Positions 34,301 to 47,248 are shown, counted from the first letter of the stretch. The stretch: 64,000 nucleotides of DNA from Physcomitrium patens (GCF_000002425.4 NC_037255.1:8884436-8948435); one strand, 5' to 3'. Translations and numbers: made by a program. Notes: generated from the letters alone by a model not told the origin.

Positions 34301-34645
34301 AGATTTAATCTCTGTTGGTATGTGGGTGGCTATGGCAGCTGTGCTCGAGGAAGTGCCAAGAGGGACCTACTGAAACAGAAGACCGGCAAGTTTCAGGTAC
34401 GTACAATGACAAGCTCTGTAGTCAAGTGCATGTGTTTGTTTCGGATTGTCTTGAGAAGTAAATCTCTTGCACTGATCATTTAGTAATGAGTGTCTATTTT
34501 AAATTAGAAGGAACTAATGTAATTTTGTTCTCGGCTTTTGATACAGGTGCCATACCTGGAGGATCCTAACACTGGAGCAGCAATGTTCGAAAGTCACGAC
34601 ATTGTTGAGTATGTAAGGAAGACATATGCTTTGGCTCAAAACTAA
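30891..34645 (+). CDS. Plastid-targeted protein with two GST-N/thioredoxin-like domains, 12 exons
   Basis: Coding exons: 30,891-31,216; 31,454-31,518; 31,931-32,003; 32,312-32,330; 32,614-32,733; 33,000-33,069; 33,190-33,233; 33,503-33,544; 33,710-33,769; 34,101-34,168; 34,339-34,396; 34,547-34,645. All introns are GT-AG and phases join into 347 residues. The N-terminus is Ser/Thr/Arg-rich and ends SVVRAEQ, a chloroplast transit-like cleavage region. The first thioredoxin-fold GST-N domain has CPFCRK (Cys156, Cys159) and YESDDIIKYLVEKY. The second has SPFCKIAREALCELEIPH, VPYLEDPNTGAAMFESHDIVEYVRKTYA. It is closest in layout to the Arabidopsis At5g03880-type thioredoxin-family proteins (by memory). 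The role is probably redox or glutathione-linked in the plastid. The substrate is unknown. Confidence 0.9.
31315..31342 (+). repeat. Poly-T tract in intron 1
   Basis: A run of 28 T lies in the first intron of the GST-domain gene. Confidence 0.95.
32312..32330 (+). other. 19-nt micro-exon encoding the CPFC motif
   Basis: Exon 4 of the GST-domain gene is only 19 nt. It completes a Gly codon and encodes Cys-Pro-Phe-Cys-Arg-Lys. It is flanked by CCAG on the left and GTATTT on the right. Skipping it would remove the redox motif and shift the frame. Confidence 0.88.
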
Positions 34646-36180
34646 GAAACCTGCTTGTGAGATTTGTCCTAGTTTAAATCGTTCACTGAAGTTTGCTGAG
34701 GTAACAGTATGAAACTCTTACATTGTAACATACTGAAGCGAGCATTTGTACATTGTACTTTTTGAGCATCCCTTCTCGTCTAGAGTGTCAAGAGCTTTTC
34801 TTAAACCTTTGCAATTGTTTCTGGTTTGACGCACCAACTCATAGCAAAGATACTTCGAAAATTGTAAATCATATGTCCTAATATTAACCCCCTCAGGTTC
34901 TCCATTATTGGATCAATGTTCTAAAGCAATTTCTTGTTGTCGTTGACGATTTGGCTCTGGTAGTAGGAAAAGCTAGAAATTGTTGTGAAATTCAAAACTT
35001 AGAAGATCTGATTGTTATCTTTGGAGGACAATGGACATGAAAAACACGAATTGTACGGATCTTTACTCTTTTACATAGACTATTTCATACGACTATGTTT
35101 GTACAATCTGGAGACTTACCATGTAGCGAGAGCAGTGAAAATTTCTGGCAAGCTTGAATGGAGGGGGAAATCATATGTGACGAATACATCTAAGCTCCGG
35201 CGACAAGGAAATTCCTTGTTGTTTTCCATGCTGACTGTACACCCTAAGAATTAAAGTGGAATGACTGTAACCTGCACCCTACTTTGGTGCAAATAGTGCA
35301 TGTCTGATCAGTAGAGTTGTATAAAACCATACTTCGTTGCATGTTACATGTGTAATTTCTAGAGATACACATGACAAACTTGAAGTAAACTGATTTAAAT
35401 CTGGAGTTATATTTCCATATGAAGGAATAGACATTTGCTCCCAGCCTGAAAATTAAATAACTCATTTGTAACAAGCCATTGCAATGGTGTAAACATTTCT
35501 TTTCAATTTTCAAACGTCTTGAGGCATTTACTCTCATCGGGTAGATTTTGACCACATTATTCTTTTGTAAATTAAATAAATTAAAAATACCAACAGAAAA
35601 CTTGTTTAATGGTAATTCATTTTACATTCTTGATATCTTACACAATGTACATGATGTGATTTTTCTCCTCTCTCCACCTTTTCACCCTATTCTATTTTTT
35701 ACAAGTTTTGAATAAGGATTGTCAACTACAAACTCTTGGGCCTCACAGGATTAGGTACCTTGCTTTTACCATGGTATCTAAAGAGTTTAAATCTCAATTT
35801 TTATTCCAATCTGAGTGCTATCCTTAGGCAGCTAGTGGGTAGTGGGCTTGAGAGAACCCAAATTGGTACCCCAAATGGATGGATTTGTTCAAGAATGAAA
35901 TGCATTACCAATTGGGTACCTATTTCTTATAAGTGCTATTCTTGTGTATTTTAATAATGGTTATCCTAAAAATCCAATTTAGTGTTAATTCTTCTTCATT
36001 AATCAAATTTAGCAAATTCAGGTTACTACTTCGAATGCAAAATATTCTACTATTACCAAAATAAATAAAAAGTCTACAAATAACTATAATATAGTCTATA
36101 AAAACTAACAAGATAATTGCATAATCTACAATTGGAAATTTATATTCAATTCAAGAAATTGACACAAATACCTTTCTAAA
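34646..36180. other. 3' flank of GST-domain gene, possible LTR remnant
   Basis: The first few hundred bases are probably 3' untranslated sequence. Around 35,735-35,900 the text GCCTCACAGGATTAGG and TACCATGGTATCTAAAG resembles the LTR end and PBS (TGGTATCAGAGC-like, 9 of 12) of plant retrotransposons. No coding remnant was found beside it. The rest shows nothing recognisable. Confidence 0.4.
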
Positions 36181-36184
36181 TACA

Positions 36185-36236
<52 letters not shown>
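36181..36236 (+). repeat. (CA)n followed by 39-A tract
   Basis: ACACAC repeat at 36,182-36,197 then an unbroken A run to 36,236, marking the left edge of the AT-rich block. Confidence 0.95.
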
Positions 36237-36239
<3 letters not shown>

Positions 36240-36438
36240 ACCTAAATTATAAAAAAAAATATCTCTAAAAAATTATTTCTAAAATTTTAAAAAACTATTA
36301 TTGAGTATATTTCCAAAACCGAACACAATATTTTCATTAATAACAATGTTTTTTCTATCTTATATTAGAATTTCAGTATTATAGAAAGATTAAAATATAT
36401 ATATTAAAAGTTTTCAATATTTTCAAATATATATTTTC

Positions 36439-36568
36439 AAAAATCTTGTCATATTAAGAAATACTAATATTTTCAAATATATATTTGATTCTTTTAAATA
36501 ATATAAATATACAAAGAATCAAATATATATTTGAAAATATTGGTATTTCTTAATATGACAAGATTTTT
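36439..36568. repeat. Nearly perfect 56-bp inverted repeat (hairpin)
   Basis: Arms 36,439-36,494 and 36,513-36,568 are reverse complements with a single mismatch, separated by an 18-base loop. A transcript would form a long duplex. It may be a MITE-like element or a small-RNA precursor. No terminal duplication is clear in the AT-rich flanks. Confidence 0.85.
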
Positions 36569-36583
36569 TAAAAAAATTTGTAA

Positions 36584-36616
<33 letters not shown>

Positions 36617-36862
36617 TTTCATTGTATTTGATTCTAGAGAAGAATAAAAGAAAACTGTAAACGTTACTAATATTAATATAAATTAATCTATGATTTATTA
36701 AACTATTTTGGTTTACTATAAAAATATTTATTAAATAAAAATTTAAAAATTGGTTTTATATTATTAAATCAAATAATTATTTCTTGTTAGTGGCATGCAA
36801 AAAAATATGAAAAATCATCAATTATAAGACAAAATAAAATTATTTAATTATAAGGTGAACTG

Positions 36863-36897
36863 TTTCTAATTATAAGCCTAGAACTTATAATTAGAAA
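36863..36897. repeat. 14-bp perfect inverted repeat
   Basis: TTTCTAATTATAAG (36,863-36,876) and CTTATAATTAGAAA (36,884-36,897) with a 7-base loop. Confidence 0.85.
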
Positions 36898-37795
36898 TAA
36901 GACCTCATGTTTTAGTTCAGAGATAGTAGTTGGAATTATTTAAGATGTGGTGTTGCCTTAAAATAATGGTTTTTTTAGAGTAAACAAAATAAAATATAAT
37001 AAAAATAAATAAAAATAAAAATTATACAACAATAATTATTATAGCATATAGATTTGTTAACCAAGAATAAATGGTTGGTAGACAATTTCTATCTCAAACC
37101 ACACAAAATTAAGATTTTTGATGTGAAATAACATTATCATAGAGCACTTGTCAAATTTTGCTATTAATTTTAGTTTTTCTAGAAGAAATTAAGTTTTTTA
37201 ATAGCTTTATAATCATAATTTAATAAAAGAAGAAATTTTCTTTAAAATGAATTAGCATGTACAATACTAAGTTTAGCAATGATGCAAAAAAATAATATAT
37301 GTATAAAAACTTCCAACCAAGTGAGATGGTTTTGGTACTAAAAATAATTATTGTATAAGTTTGGATGCTATATAAGTAATACTACATGCATAATACATAG
37401 AGTATAGATTAATAATTTAATCTACCACTATAGCCAATTTGAAATGTGATACAACATTCCAAATTATTAGTACCAGGTACAACAACATTTCAATAATTTA
37501 GTCTTTAGGTAAATTCTTAAATAAAAAATAAAGATTATAATTTGAAATGTAAATATTCTTGACATAGTAGGATAATACCACAATTGATTGAAAATAAGAA
37601 AAAAATCAAAGCAAAATTAAATTCAAAACATAGTTTCAACTTAACTTAAATAAAGATCGAAACATCCATATGATTACTTGAGGATATTTTTTTAGTTTAA
37701 AAAAAAAAATTATCTTATAAAATTATACCTGTTAGTGGTATTTTATTTAATTATATTTTATCTAATATTTATTGTGACCACAAAATGCTTATACT

Positions 37796-37885
37796 AAACT
37801 ACTTATATACATGTACTTTTTAAATTATTGGTTTTAAAATAAACTACTTATATACATGTACTTTTTAAATTATTGGTTTTAAAAT
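37796..37885. repeat. Perfect 45-bp tandem duplication
   Basis: Two head-to-tail copies, 37,796-37,840 and 37,841-37,885, each starting AAACTACTTATATACATG and ending GTTTTAAAAT, show no mismatch. They look recent. Confidence 0.92.
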
Positions 37886-40800
37886 AAAATGGCCTATTGA
37901 ATCATAACTACAAATATAGGGTTTTTATTAACCAAGAGAAATATTGCCAAATTGTATAGAGTTAGACTACATAAAAGTTGTTATGATATGTTCTTTAGAG
38001 CTATACTAATTATTATTCTAAATAAACTTAAATTCTAAATTAACTTTATATTTGGATCTTTTTAAGCTAATTGAAAAGAATCAAATATGTCATATGGTTC
38101 AAGATTCTATATTTAAGTTAGATTTTAATAATCTCTTATCCAATTTTAAATATAAAATCTTAAAATTGAATTGTAAATGATAAGTTCTCAATCCTATTTA
38201 TTCTACATACATAAAATAAAATGTAAAGAGATTTCTTGTATCTTATAGCAAATGATTATTAAAATTATGATTATCTATCCTTTTCAATTTTTTTATAACT
38301 AAATGTTTTTCTACTTCAATTTTTTCATATAAGATAGAATATAATCTTATACTATATTAAAATATTTTAAAAAATCATAAATAGATTTAAATATAAAAAA
38401 TATTTGAGTAAAAAGTAATTATATAGTAACATATTAATATTATATGAATAAAAAATATGTAGAAGAAACACACTTTAAATAAAAATTTATGGTCAAAAAT
38501 ATTATTTAGCTTCTCAAAAGAAATCCTAAGATATGGCAATGATACAAAAAAAACAAGTACTAGATAAATATGTATATCAATCTATCTATTGATATATTTA
38601 AAATCTAGTAATAAATGTAGAGGCATTACTATGTAAGTAGATATTACTTATCTTATTTAAAAGTATGTTTAAATTTTTTGGACATATCTACAATTTATAT
38701 AGTAATTTATGATTATAAATAATTTATTTATAGATTAATATCAATTTTAAAATTTTATAGTAGCTTCTGTAGATTATTAGAAAAAAATATTATATAATAA
38801 ATATCAATATGCATAAGTCTTTTTTCTTATAATGAAGTAATAATTAAAAAAAGAAAATACTTGAATAATTTTATAATAAATTTTTAATCAATTTTTTATT
38901 TTTTATTAAAAAACCTATTAACATTTTTTGTAAGAAAACTTAAAGAATGAATTTAGAATCGTAAGTTTTTGAAATTTTTTCTATCTAGATAATAATAAAA
39001 ACAAAAATTAATTGACATCTTTAAAAATAAAATTCTTCTTATGAAAATTTTAAAAAATAAAAAACTGTTGTACCATCAATAAAAAAAGAACTATGTACCA
39101 ACTTTAAAAATTATTTTTAAAATAAGTATTTATGATATATACTTAAGTTAGAAATTAAAATAATAAGAAAAATAAAATCAAATTTTTATGAGATTTAAAA
39201 TATATATTTAATATTTTGAGACATTTTGAATTTTACAAATCAATATAAAAAAATAATTCAAAAGATGGTACTAAAGAAGTACTTAAAAAAACAAATAGTA
39301 TTATAAAAAAATATAACATTATATGTCAATCAAAAGATATTAAGTGATATAAAAATTAAACTAAAGAGAATTAAAGAATAATAATTAGATGGACAAAAAC
39401 TTAGGATATAAAATATGAAGGCATAAGATAGATGATGCACAAAAGAACTTTTTTTAGACTTTTTAGTAATAAGAAATCAAAACCTATGCTATTTTTTTTT
39501 AAATTAGGAATTTATGAAATTATTCTACATTAAATTCTACTCTAAGCTACATGACTATCTTCATAAATCACCTAAAATATATCCATTATTAAAAAATTAT
39601 ATTATATGTAAAGTCTTCTTTTTTAAAAAACAATTCTTTATCTAATTATTTTTATAATAATCAGTAAAATTGGTCATTAAAATGACTTTAAAAGGTATCT
39701 TTAAAATTAGATAGGATAATTTTTGATTTTTTAATGCAATTAGAATATAGTAGGAAGATATTATTTAAAGTAATAAAATTATCACAAATACCAATCCCTT
39801 TACAAAAAATGTTTTTTTAAAGAAAAATATTCTAATTTAAAAATGGAAAAAAAATAAATATTTGATAAGAAATAACTAATCACATTATTAAAAAAATATG
39901 TGATCTCATTTTCTTTGAGGTATATTTTATTTTTTTCACCAAAAAATAATTGTGTCCAAAACACACAATAAAAAAAATTAAAAATAAAAATGTGATAGTA
40001 AATTTTTTTATTTTTTTATAAAATATATTTTTTATCTTTATATATTTTTTTAAAATACATATAAAAAAATAAAAGACACTTTATAATTCGTATGTATGTA
40101 TGTATATACAACTACTTATAAGAATACCATGCAATAAATCTTGAATAGCTTTAATATCAAAATAGATGTTATTTTTATTTTGAATATAAATTCTAAAGTT
40201 ATATTATAAAAAAATAAGTAAGTTCTATTTTATGAATAAAAAAATAAATTTGAATTATATAATATACAAAATACTAATAGGTAAATAACTATCAAAATTT
40301 TAAAAATAGACATAGAACTAAAGAAGCACAAAATAGCTCAAAGATATGGTTTTAATTTTTTATGTTTATATATTGAAGCATAATTAAAAAATTAAGTAAA
40401 GAAAATAAAATCTTAGTATAATTTATATGGCATGAAAGAATTTAATGTAGAATTATAGTATAATAACTATAGAAATATACCAAGCTTAAAAAAATCAAAA
40501 AATCAAAATTTTTTAAAAATTTTGTGGTCTTTTAAATATATATATATTTATATTTATATTTATAAATTTTAGAAATAAGAATGTATAAAGAAAAGTCGGA
40601 TTTTAATTACATATTTGTATAAAAAGAATACATATTAAACAATTATAAATAAGGTCTTTAGAAGAAAAAAAATACTTGAAAACAAACAATTTTTGTTGAA
40701 AGATTCCTTGCATTATATAATAGATTGAGTTTTTGGTCTTTGCTTAGAGGCATTTGTGTATGAGGAATGTGGACTAATGAAAATGTAACAACACTTTACA

Positions 40801-41150
40801 AATACACACAATAATTGATTTGGTCAAACATCTAAGAACACATCAAAATTATGTAAAGAGCTATTCAAAAACAAATTAAGAAATAACTAAAAACTTTAAT
40901 GAACATTTTAAAACTTTGGAATAGAGTATAAATGACCAACATAATAAGTATTAGAAGGAAGATGTCATTTAGATAGAATTATATAATTCAACATGATGAA
41001 CAAACCTTGCATAATATCTCAAAAGTATAAAATCTAAGCCTTGTAGAACACTAGTTGAATCCATGCCATTGTCATGGAAAATGTGCAAAAAGTTAATCAA
41101 GGAACTATTCTTAAAGTTTAACTATTAGAAAGCAAAAATTTTGCTAAGTT

Positions 41151-44100
41151 ATTCAATCATGTGATTTATATAGAGATTTATATACAGATAGTTGTTGCCC
41201 AGAAATCAATGCTTGCTTGAAAATCAACATAGTGCAAGTTACAAAACCATGGAGTACTCAAACTGCAAGTGCAAATAAGACTAGAGTCACAGCAAGGGAG
41301 ACACCATAATTAATAAACACATTGTAAACAATGTAATCACCAAGAGAGACAGCCTCATCACTGTGTACTTTACCAAAAGACCCCCCTCTAGCAGCAACTA
41401 TTATGGCGCATTGTGTATGGGGCTTACCTAGGACAGCCAATCAAAAGGCCAATTTGTTCTGTGGTTTATCCCATTGATTTAACTCATGGTTGGTGCTTCA
41501 GGAATATTTAACAGTGAATTAGACACATAGCCCTCATCAGAACAGTGTTATGTATGTACTTTACAGCACTCTTCTTGAATTGAACTTGTGCTTACTTCGT
41601 GCTTTCCACCTCACAACCAGCGAAAGGGTATACCCCCTCCTGTTTCAAAGAACAAATAACAAACAAAAGCAAAGTAAAACAACTCCTCAATTCGCTACAT
41701 CACAGAGGAGTGTCTCCAACTGAAAAGGCTCATTACGTGAAGAATCGCATTCCAGGCTGAACTGTGTTGTGGTTTTGCAGAAAGCTTCAAGTGAATATCT
41801 GTCGATGCTTCGAAATGGTGGCTTGAAATAGATTGTAGGATGAGTCATTAATGGCTGGTGGAGGTTCGCAACAGATAACAGTCACAAACACCGAGTTTTA
41901 AATCTAATTTTGGTTGGCGATTCGCTGAGAGAAGACTGGTTGAGAATCTACCTGAATTTGTTGCAGAGGCGTTACAATGTCCACAATCCCACAAGCGTGT
42001 GCAGCCCCTGGGCAGCGCCATTGCCATGGTGGTAGCGTCCGCTCCAGCTGCACAGGTTTCAAGCTCCCCGGAGAGTGTCGAGTAAAGGGACACATGAAAG
42101 CATGGAGAGGGTCACAAACAAACAGGTCGCAGGTTTTTGTTTTTCGTGCTTCTGGGTGGAGGGTGAAAGCGGCCAGTGTGCCAGCCAAGCTCTCTTTCTT
42201 CCGCCCTCGAGCTTCGCTCCTTGTGAGGTTCCGTCATGCAAGTGGAGCTTGGAAACCTTCTATGCCCGCTTCAAAACAGGAAGGCAACAAAAACATAGAC
42301 AGAATCGAATCAGGAAAGCTTGATTGTACTGTTTGTCGGTTTTGTAGGCTTTTACTGCGTATTTGCACTATTTGCTTCTTGGTGACTAGTGCGGTTGGCA
42401 CCTGCTTATGAGTCCGCGTGAGCTTCATTGGTCTGCCTTTTGGCAGCTAGTTCTTTGAATCTCCCCTAGCGATCGGACATGGTTTTTAGTGGGAACAATT
42501 GAGCCGAAACAAGGTAACAGCTCTACATGCATCAGGGTTGTGGATGGTACCAGAGGAACGTTCAACGCTACCGTTAATTGCGTTTGGTACGTCGACAGCA
42601 AATCTAATGACTGCTCCTTTTGAGAACCTATTATTGTTGCCCGTATTAGCCATCAACGGTGGTGTGTGATCCTAACCATTTCCTGTTCCAGATTATCAGG
42701 TTTTCTATCATCGAGAGGAGCACTTCTAAAGGTATTGCAAGTGGTTACATATCTTCTTGCAAAGCGTCAACAATCATAAAATCTTTGGAAGCTTTCGCCT
42801 TCTCCGCATCATTTGTAACTGGTATTAAAAACAATCTTTTGTGAACATAATTGTGTGGAAGAGTTGCAATGAACGGCTTTGTGCTGTACGTCTGTGCAGT
42901 CTTCGAAGGAGACTACAGAATTAGCGACGACTTAGAATTGATTTTCGGCGACCCCTATGCTGATGCAACTGTGGATGTGAATTCAGTATCTCGCGCTGAG
43001 GATGACAAAGGCGGCGGTATGAACGGCAAAAGTTTAGAGCCCATGCACCTCGAATTGGGCTAAAGGCGAATAATTTCGGTTCTATTAAAGCCCCATCAAT
43101 CATGCATGAACTGCACATTCCAGCAGGAAATCTCTCTTGATAGACTGTCTCAAGGGTGCTTACAGGCGCCAATCGTGATTAACAATCAAAGGCGGCTATT
43201 CTTCTTTGAATTTCTACGCTCCTGAGCCATATCCCACAATTGACTGTAAAAGTGGACTAGAGTTTGTGCTAGACTAGGACAGGCAAACTCTCACCAACAG
43301 GGAATACACGCGTTTTACAGAAGAAATGACATGTTCTGATGATAAGCTCCAAGATAACCCTCGCTGTGCCGACTTGCTTTCTAGTGACGGTAGCTTCGAG
43401 CGAACCACCTCCTAGTTTCAGTTGGTCTAAGAAAAACATAGATTGCCACCGCTTTTGCAACTGAATTTGGATACTAACGTGCGAGTCTATTGCCTGTCAT
43501 TCACGCAGAAGTTTCTTTGCAAAATCTCACACACGGACTTTTCCCAACGTGGCAGCCACTGGATGGTCTTTGAGTGATTCTTAGTTGGGTCAACAGCAGC
43601 TGGTCCATCTTGCGATGAATCTGAGAGTTAGGACTGGTTGCATGTCCTGACGATGTTCTGGATAGCAGGTATTGAAGCAAAAAATTTAATGCGTCTGCTT
43701 TAAAGCTTAAGGAATTAGCAAGGTCCTTCCTCAAAGAGTAGAACCAAGGAAAGCGTGAAGATGTGTTTGATGCTAGTATATGCATGCCCATCAAAACTGC
43801 GTGGTGTATTTGAATAAGTTAGTATGAGCAGAGTTTGCCCTCTGCAAAATTAGTCCAAGGTCACAATGGATGCGTGTGTGCAATTTAAAATGCAGATACA
43901 GTTGCAAACGCCAGCTTTCTTTTTGTCTTGCCTTAATAATTGAGTTTGTAGTTCTATTCAATTGATCTACCTGGGCACACTTGAGTAGCTCCATTACAAT
44001 CCTGAGAAATCAAGAGGCTGTCAATTAAAGAACGGTAATCGACAGCTTCCAAGCCCTAATATATTGTGAAGTAGAAGCGTCTCCCAGTTTGCTAGTGACT

Positions 44101-45858
44101 TTGATGACTGCAAAAGAGATTCAAATGGGTATAGCTAACCACTACATCTGCAAAAGTATAACCAACCGTCGATGAACATGGCATAAGATTGTAGAATGTG
44201 AACTCAGATTTGGACACACTATCTTTGACTGTCATCTCCAACACTTAGTACCCTCTACCAACTCACATAACCTCAATCCTTTAAAATTCGAAGGCGAAGA
44301 AAACAATGCTGCCAATGCTTTGCACAAGCCTTCAATTATGTAAAAATTGTGAAGTGATTTAACATGAGAAACCTGCAATATTTTTATATGTATTTTATTT
44401 TTTTATGTTCAAATTTGACAAACACTATAAAAAGGAAACTTGGAATCGATGAAGAAAAGAACAAAATGTTCCTCTTCAGCACCATTACAATTTTCAAATT
44501 TGTTTGCGAGTGCTGTTTTTGTTTTTCCATAACTCTTATTATTTTGATATAACTTCAGTTCAAAGTTTTACAGAGACCGCGAGTCGATCGGATCTTACAG
44601 AACTGAATGTTTAGGGCATAGTTAGCGAAACTACCTTCTAGTGGAATACAAGCTGCGATCAATTGAAATGAAGCAGACATTCACGTGTAGCATTAAAACT
44701 GTGAAGTGCGGACAGAAAACAGCGAGGCAACTGAGAGGCCCTGATTTGTGTGTAGGATTTACCCAGTCTTCGACGAATGGTATGTCATATTTCTCGGGAT
44801 GATTTCAATTTAAATAAGTATCTAAGGAATAGAAACAAACTGAGAAGTACACCCCTAGAAACTTACGTCAATAAAGTTTAGTAGACACTGAAGAAACAAC
44901 TTACGTGCCTGGAACCATATCAATGCATGTCAACCGACATCCGAATGGCATCAGAGCTCACAGACTTCAGACATTGCAATAAAGATAACCCCGACACTCT
45001 TGCAGACAGTTGAAACTGCACAAAGTCTAACAACGCATGAGTTCACACAAATAGGAAAATGTAAATCCATTATGAAATAAGAAATCGATGATATATTGAT
45101 ACAAATGTAACTTCCACAATGTGTGGAAAATGCTGCTAATAAACATGACTCCTCACATCACGAGGCGTGATGCTGATAATCTCTTAAATTCCGTGTACAA
45201 ATTATTCACAATATCCTGTGTGCAATCTGACTCTGTAACCATGTACAACTCCACGCCCCACTCGACCTGAACATTCTCAATGCAACTTTGAACCTATCAA
45301 TGCAAGGGTTATGTGCAAGACTTCTCTCGACTCTGCAACTGGAAACTATGACAATGTATCCTGCTCTTTCTTCACCCTGCGCGCAATCATTCTATCCATG
45401 AGTTTAAAGGAGAGACCGCTGATCATATAATGATTTCAAATGACCGCTTCAATGTACTCCATACGACCACCGAACAAGAATGGAGACCCTTCAGTTTGAG
45501 TTCCTGCACAGATATCCCAGAGTGGAGATCCACGTGCGGCGGTTTGAAAGGTGCTCTCGGTCTCCATGGTCTGATCTCTAGCTCGACTGACTGAATCTGT
45601 ACAGATCTATCTGCATATGATCGTCCCTGTCTCTCGGTCAAACTCGGCGCTCGCTAAAGCCCCGGCCTCTAAGGGCTACATCGATCTTCATGTACAATGC
45701 CCCCAACCCTTTGAATCACCATGACCAGTGATTTCAAAGAGCTGGTTGCGGTGGAGTTCAATTAAGCTAGCAAGACGTGTCACCTTTGCAAGCTGATTGA
45801 TCACTCCACCTGAATCAGTGTGTTTGAATCATCGATGAACACGTTCGCTCCAGGAGCC
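41151..45858. other. Region downstream of NAC gene, no recognised gene
   Basis: Composition returns to normal. A GC-richer patch at about 41,980-42,350 carries overlapping frames on both strands up to 144 codons, but none resembles a known protein. The last several hundred bases (about 45,150-45,858) are likely 3' untranslated region of the minus-strand NAC gene. Splice-like or RNA gene signals could not be supported. Confidence 0.5.
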
Positions 45859-47211
45859 TCACAACGTCTGCTGGGCGACATGCGCATAATTCCAAAGATC
45901 GAGAGACGAAAAGATATCCGAGTTCTGCCGTCTGAGCTGAATTAGCGCTGTCATGTCGTCGGCGTTGGCCTTTGTCGATACCGGAGTAGGGCACCGCAAG
46001 TCCTTCCCAGACGTCGGCTCTTGCAACAACGCACTCCAGTCCACGCTGTCCAAGTTACCAAGAATTGACTCCTCTTCGTGAGTATCGCCATCGCTTCCGC
46101 TTCCACTGGTTTGAGGCTCAGTGTATTCCGTGGAATTCTCTGGGTTGGCTGGGGTCTCGGGGTAGGGGTTTAAGTTCAGATAGTCGTCTGGTCGCCGGAA
46201 ACTTAAGACGCGGCACAGATACGACCGGGCTTGATCCGAAATGCTGGAGGACGGCATAGAATGGCTCTGGTTCTCCACCTTGGTCGGCATTTCCATCTGC
46301 GCAGAGAACTGGTTCACGTACATGTCCGAGTGACGCGACTGATACTCGTCCAGGTTGATAATCTCCTGCTTGATGGACCCGTATTGGGGCTGGTCGGCGT
46401 AACGAGTCTGTTCAGGATACGCAAACCGTGCACCTCCGGAGAGGATGTCCGGAGAGCCCATGTGCTCCGATGGAAGCCCCAACTGCTCCTCGTAAGAAAC
46501 CGCCTTTTCTTGCAACTTCAGCTTCAGGTTTTTGTTCTTTTTAAAAACGCGGCAGACCACCCAGCCACCGTCCTCGTGCGCCGGTCGGCCGGGTCCGTCA
46601 TCGAGGCGGAACTCGTGCATGATCCAGTCGGTCTTAACGCCATGTGGAGCTCGGCCTTGGTAGAACACGAGGGTTTTGCGCATGCCGATCAAAGTCTGGA
46701 GCTTGGTGTGGATGGGTTTATCCCGCCCGGTTGCCTTCCAGAAGCCCTTCGTGGTAGCACGGTTGGCTCGGTTGCCAGTTGGATACTTCTTGTCCTTGCG
46801 ACTGAAGAAGTAGTAGTCGGTTTGCTTCTCATTTGAATCGGCCTGGATCTTGCAGAGCTCTGTTCCATGAAAGAGACCATCGGATGTTTAGATGAGGATG
46901 AACAGAGTCGAATTCAATGTCAGGTTGTGGGGTTTTTGATCAAATCCTATACTCTGTTCTGACTTCTGAATCTATTGATATCTTTCAACGAGTAAATTGC
47001 TTTAAAAAAACAAAAACAAAAAAAAAACTGCAATGAGTTTGTACTGACCTTGAAGATCCCACGGCTCAAGCTTGTAAAGATCTAGGTCGCGAATGAGATC
47101 AAGGTCGATCTTCCGGGCTGTGACTTTCTTAGGAAGGTAATAGCCCACTAGTTCTTCGTCCGTGGGATGGAACCTAAAGCCTACTGGAACTTTGGTAGTT
47201 GGCTGAGTCAT
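45859..47211 (-). CDS. NAC transcription factor, VNS (VND/NST/SMB-related) type
   Basis: Coding exons on the minus strand are 47,211-47,049 and 46,859-45,859, with a 189-bp GT-AG intron, giving 387 residues. The NAC domain (about residues 9-163) shows [82 protein letters not shown] and [18 protein letters not shown]. These are DNA-binding and dimer subdomains [13 protein letters not shown] and KYPTGNRxNRAT point to the VNS clade, which controls water-conducting and supporting cells or root-cap-like fates. The C-terminal activation region is acidic and Ser-rich with [11 protein letters not shown] and LDLWNYAH, a WQ-box-like end. The upstream in-frame stretch starts at TTG and lies before a good splice acceptor (47,249), so ATG 47,211 is the start. 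The second NAC-domain intron common in this family is absent. Confidence 0.9.
46860..47048 (-). other. Intron in the NAC domain
   Basis: Donor AAG/GTCAGT and acceptor AACAG/AGCTC on the minus strand, phase 1, placed after EPWDLQ. This is the conserved position of the first NAC-domain intron. Confidence 0.88.
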
Positions 47212-47248
47212 CTCGATATGATCACTCCCCTTTGACCTGTCTTGGGAA

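Larger units (their letters stand above)
36237..41150. other. Very AT-rich block without genes
   Basis: About 4.9 kb is dominated by A and T, with hardly any G or C runs and no open frame of note on either strand. It holds inverted repeats, a 45-bp duplication, a (TA)n run at about 36,587-36,606 and an ATGT run near 40,090. The left edge is abrupt at the A tract. The right edge fades into normal composition near 41,000. No transposon coding motif was recognised. Confidence 0.75.

Noticed and set aside
41977..42411. 144-codon frame in the GC-richer patch
   Set aside because: Several frames on both strands overlap it, it has no recognisable domain, and composition alone explains its length.
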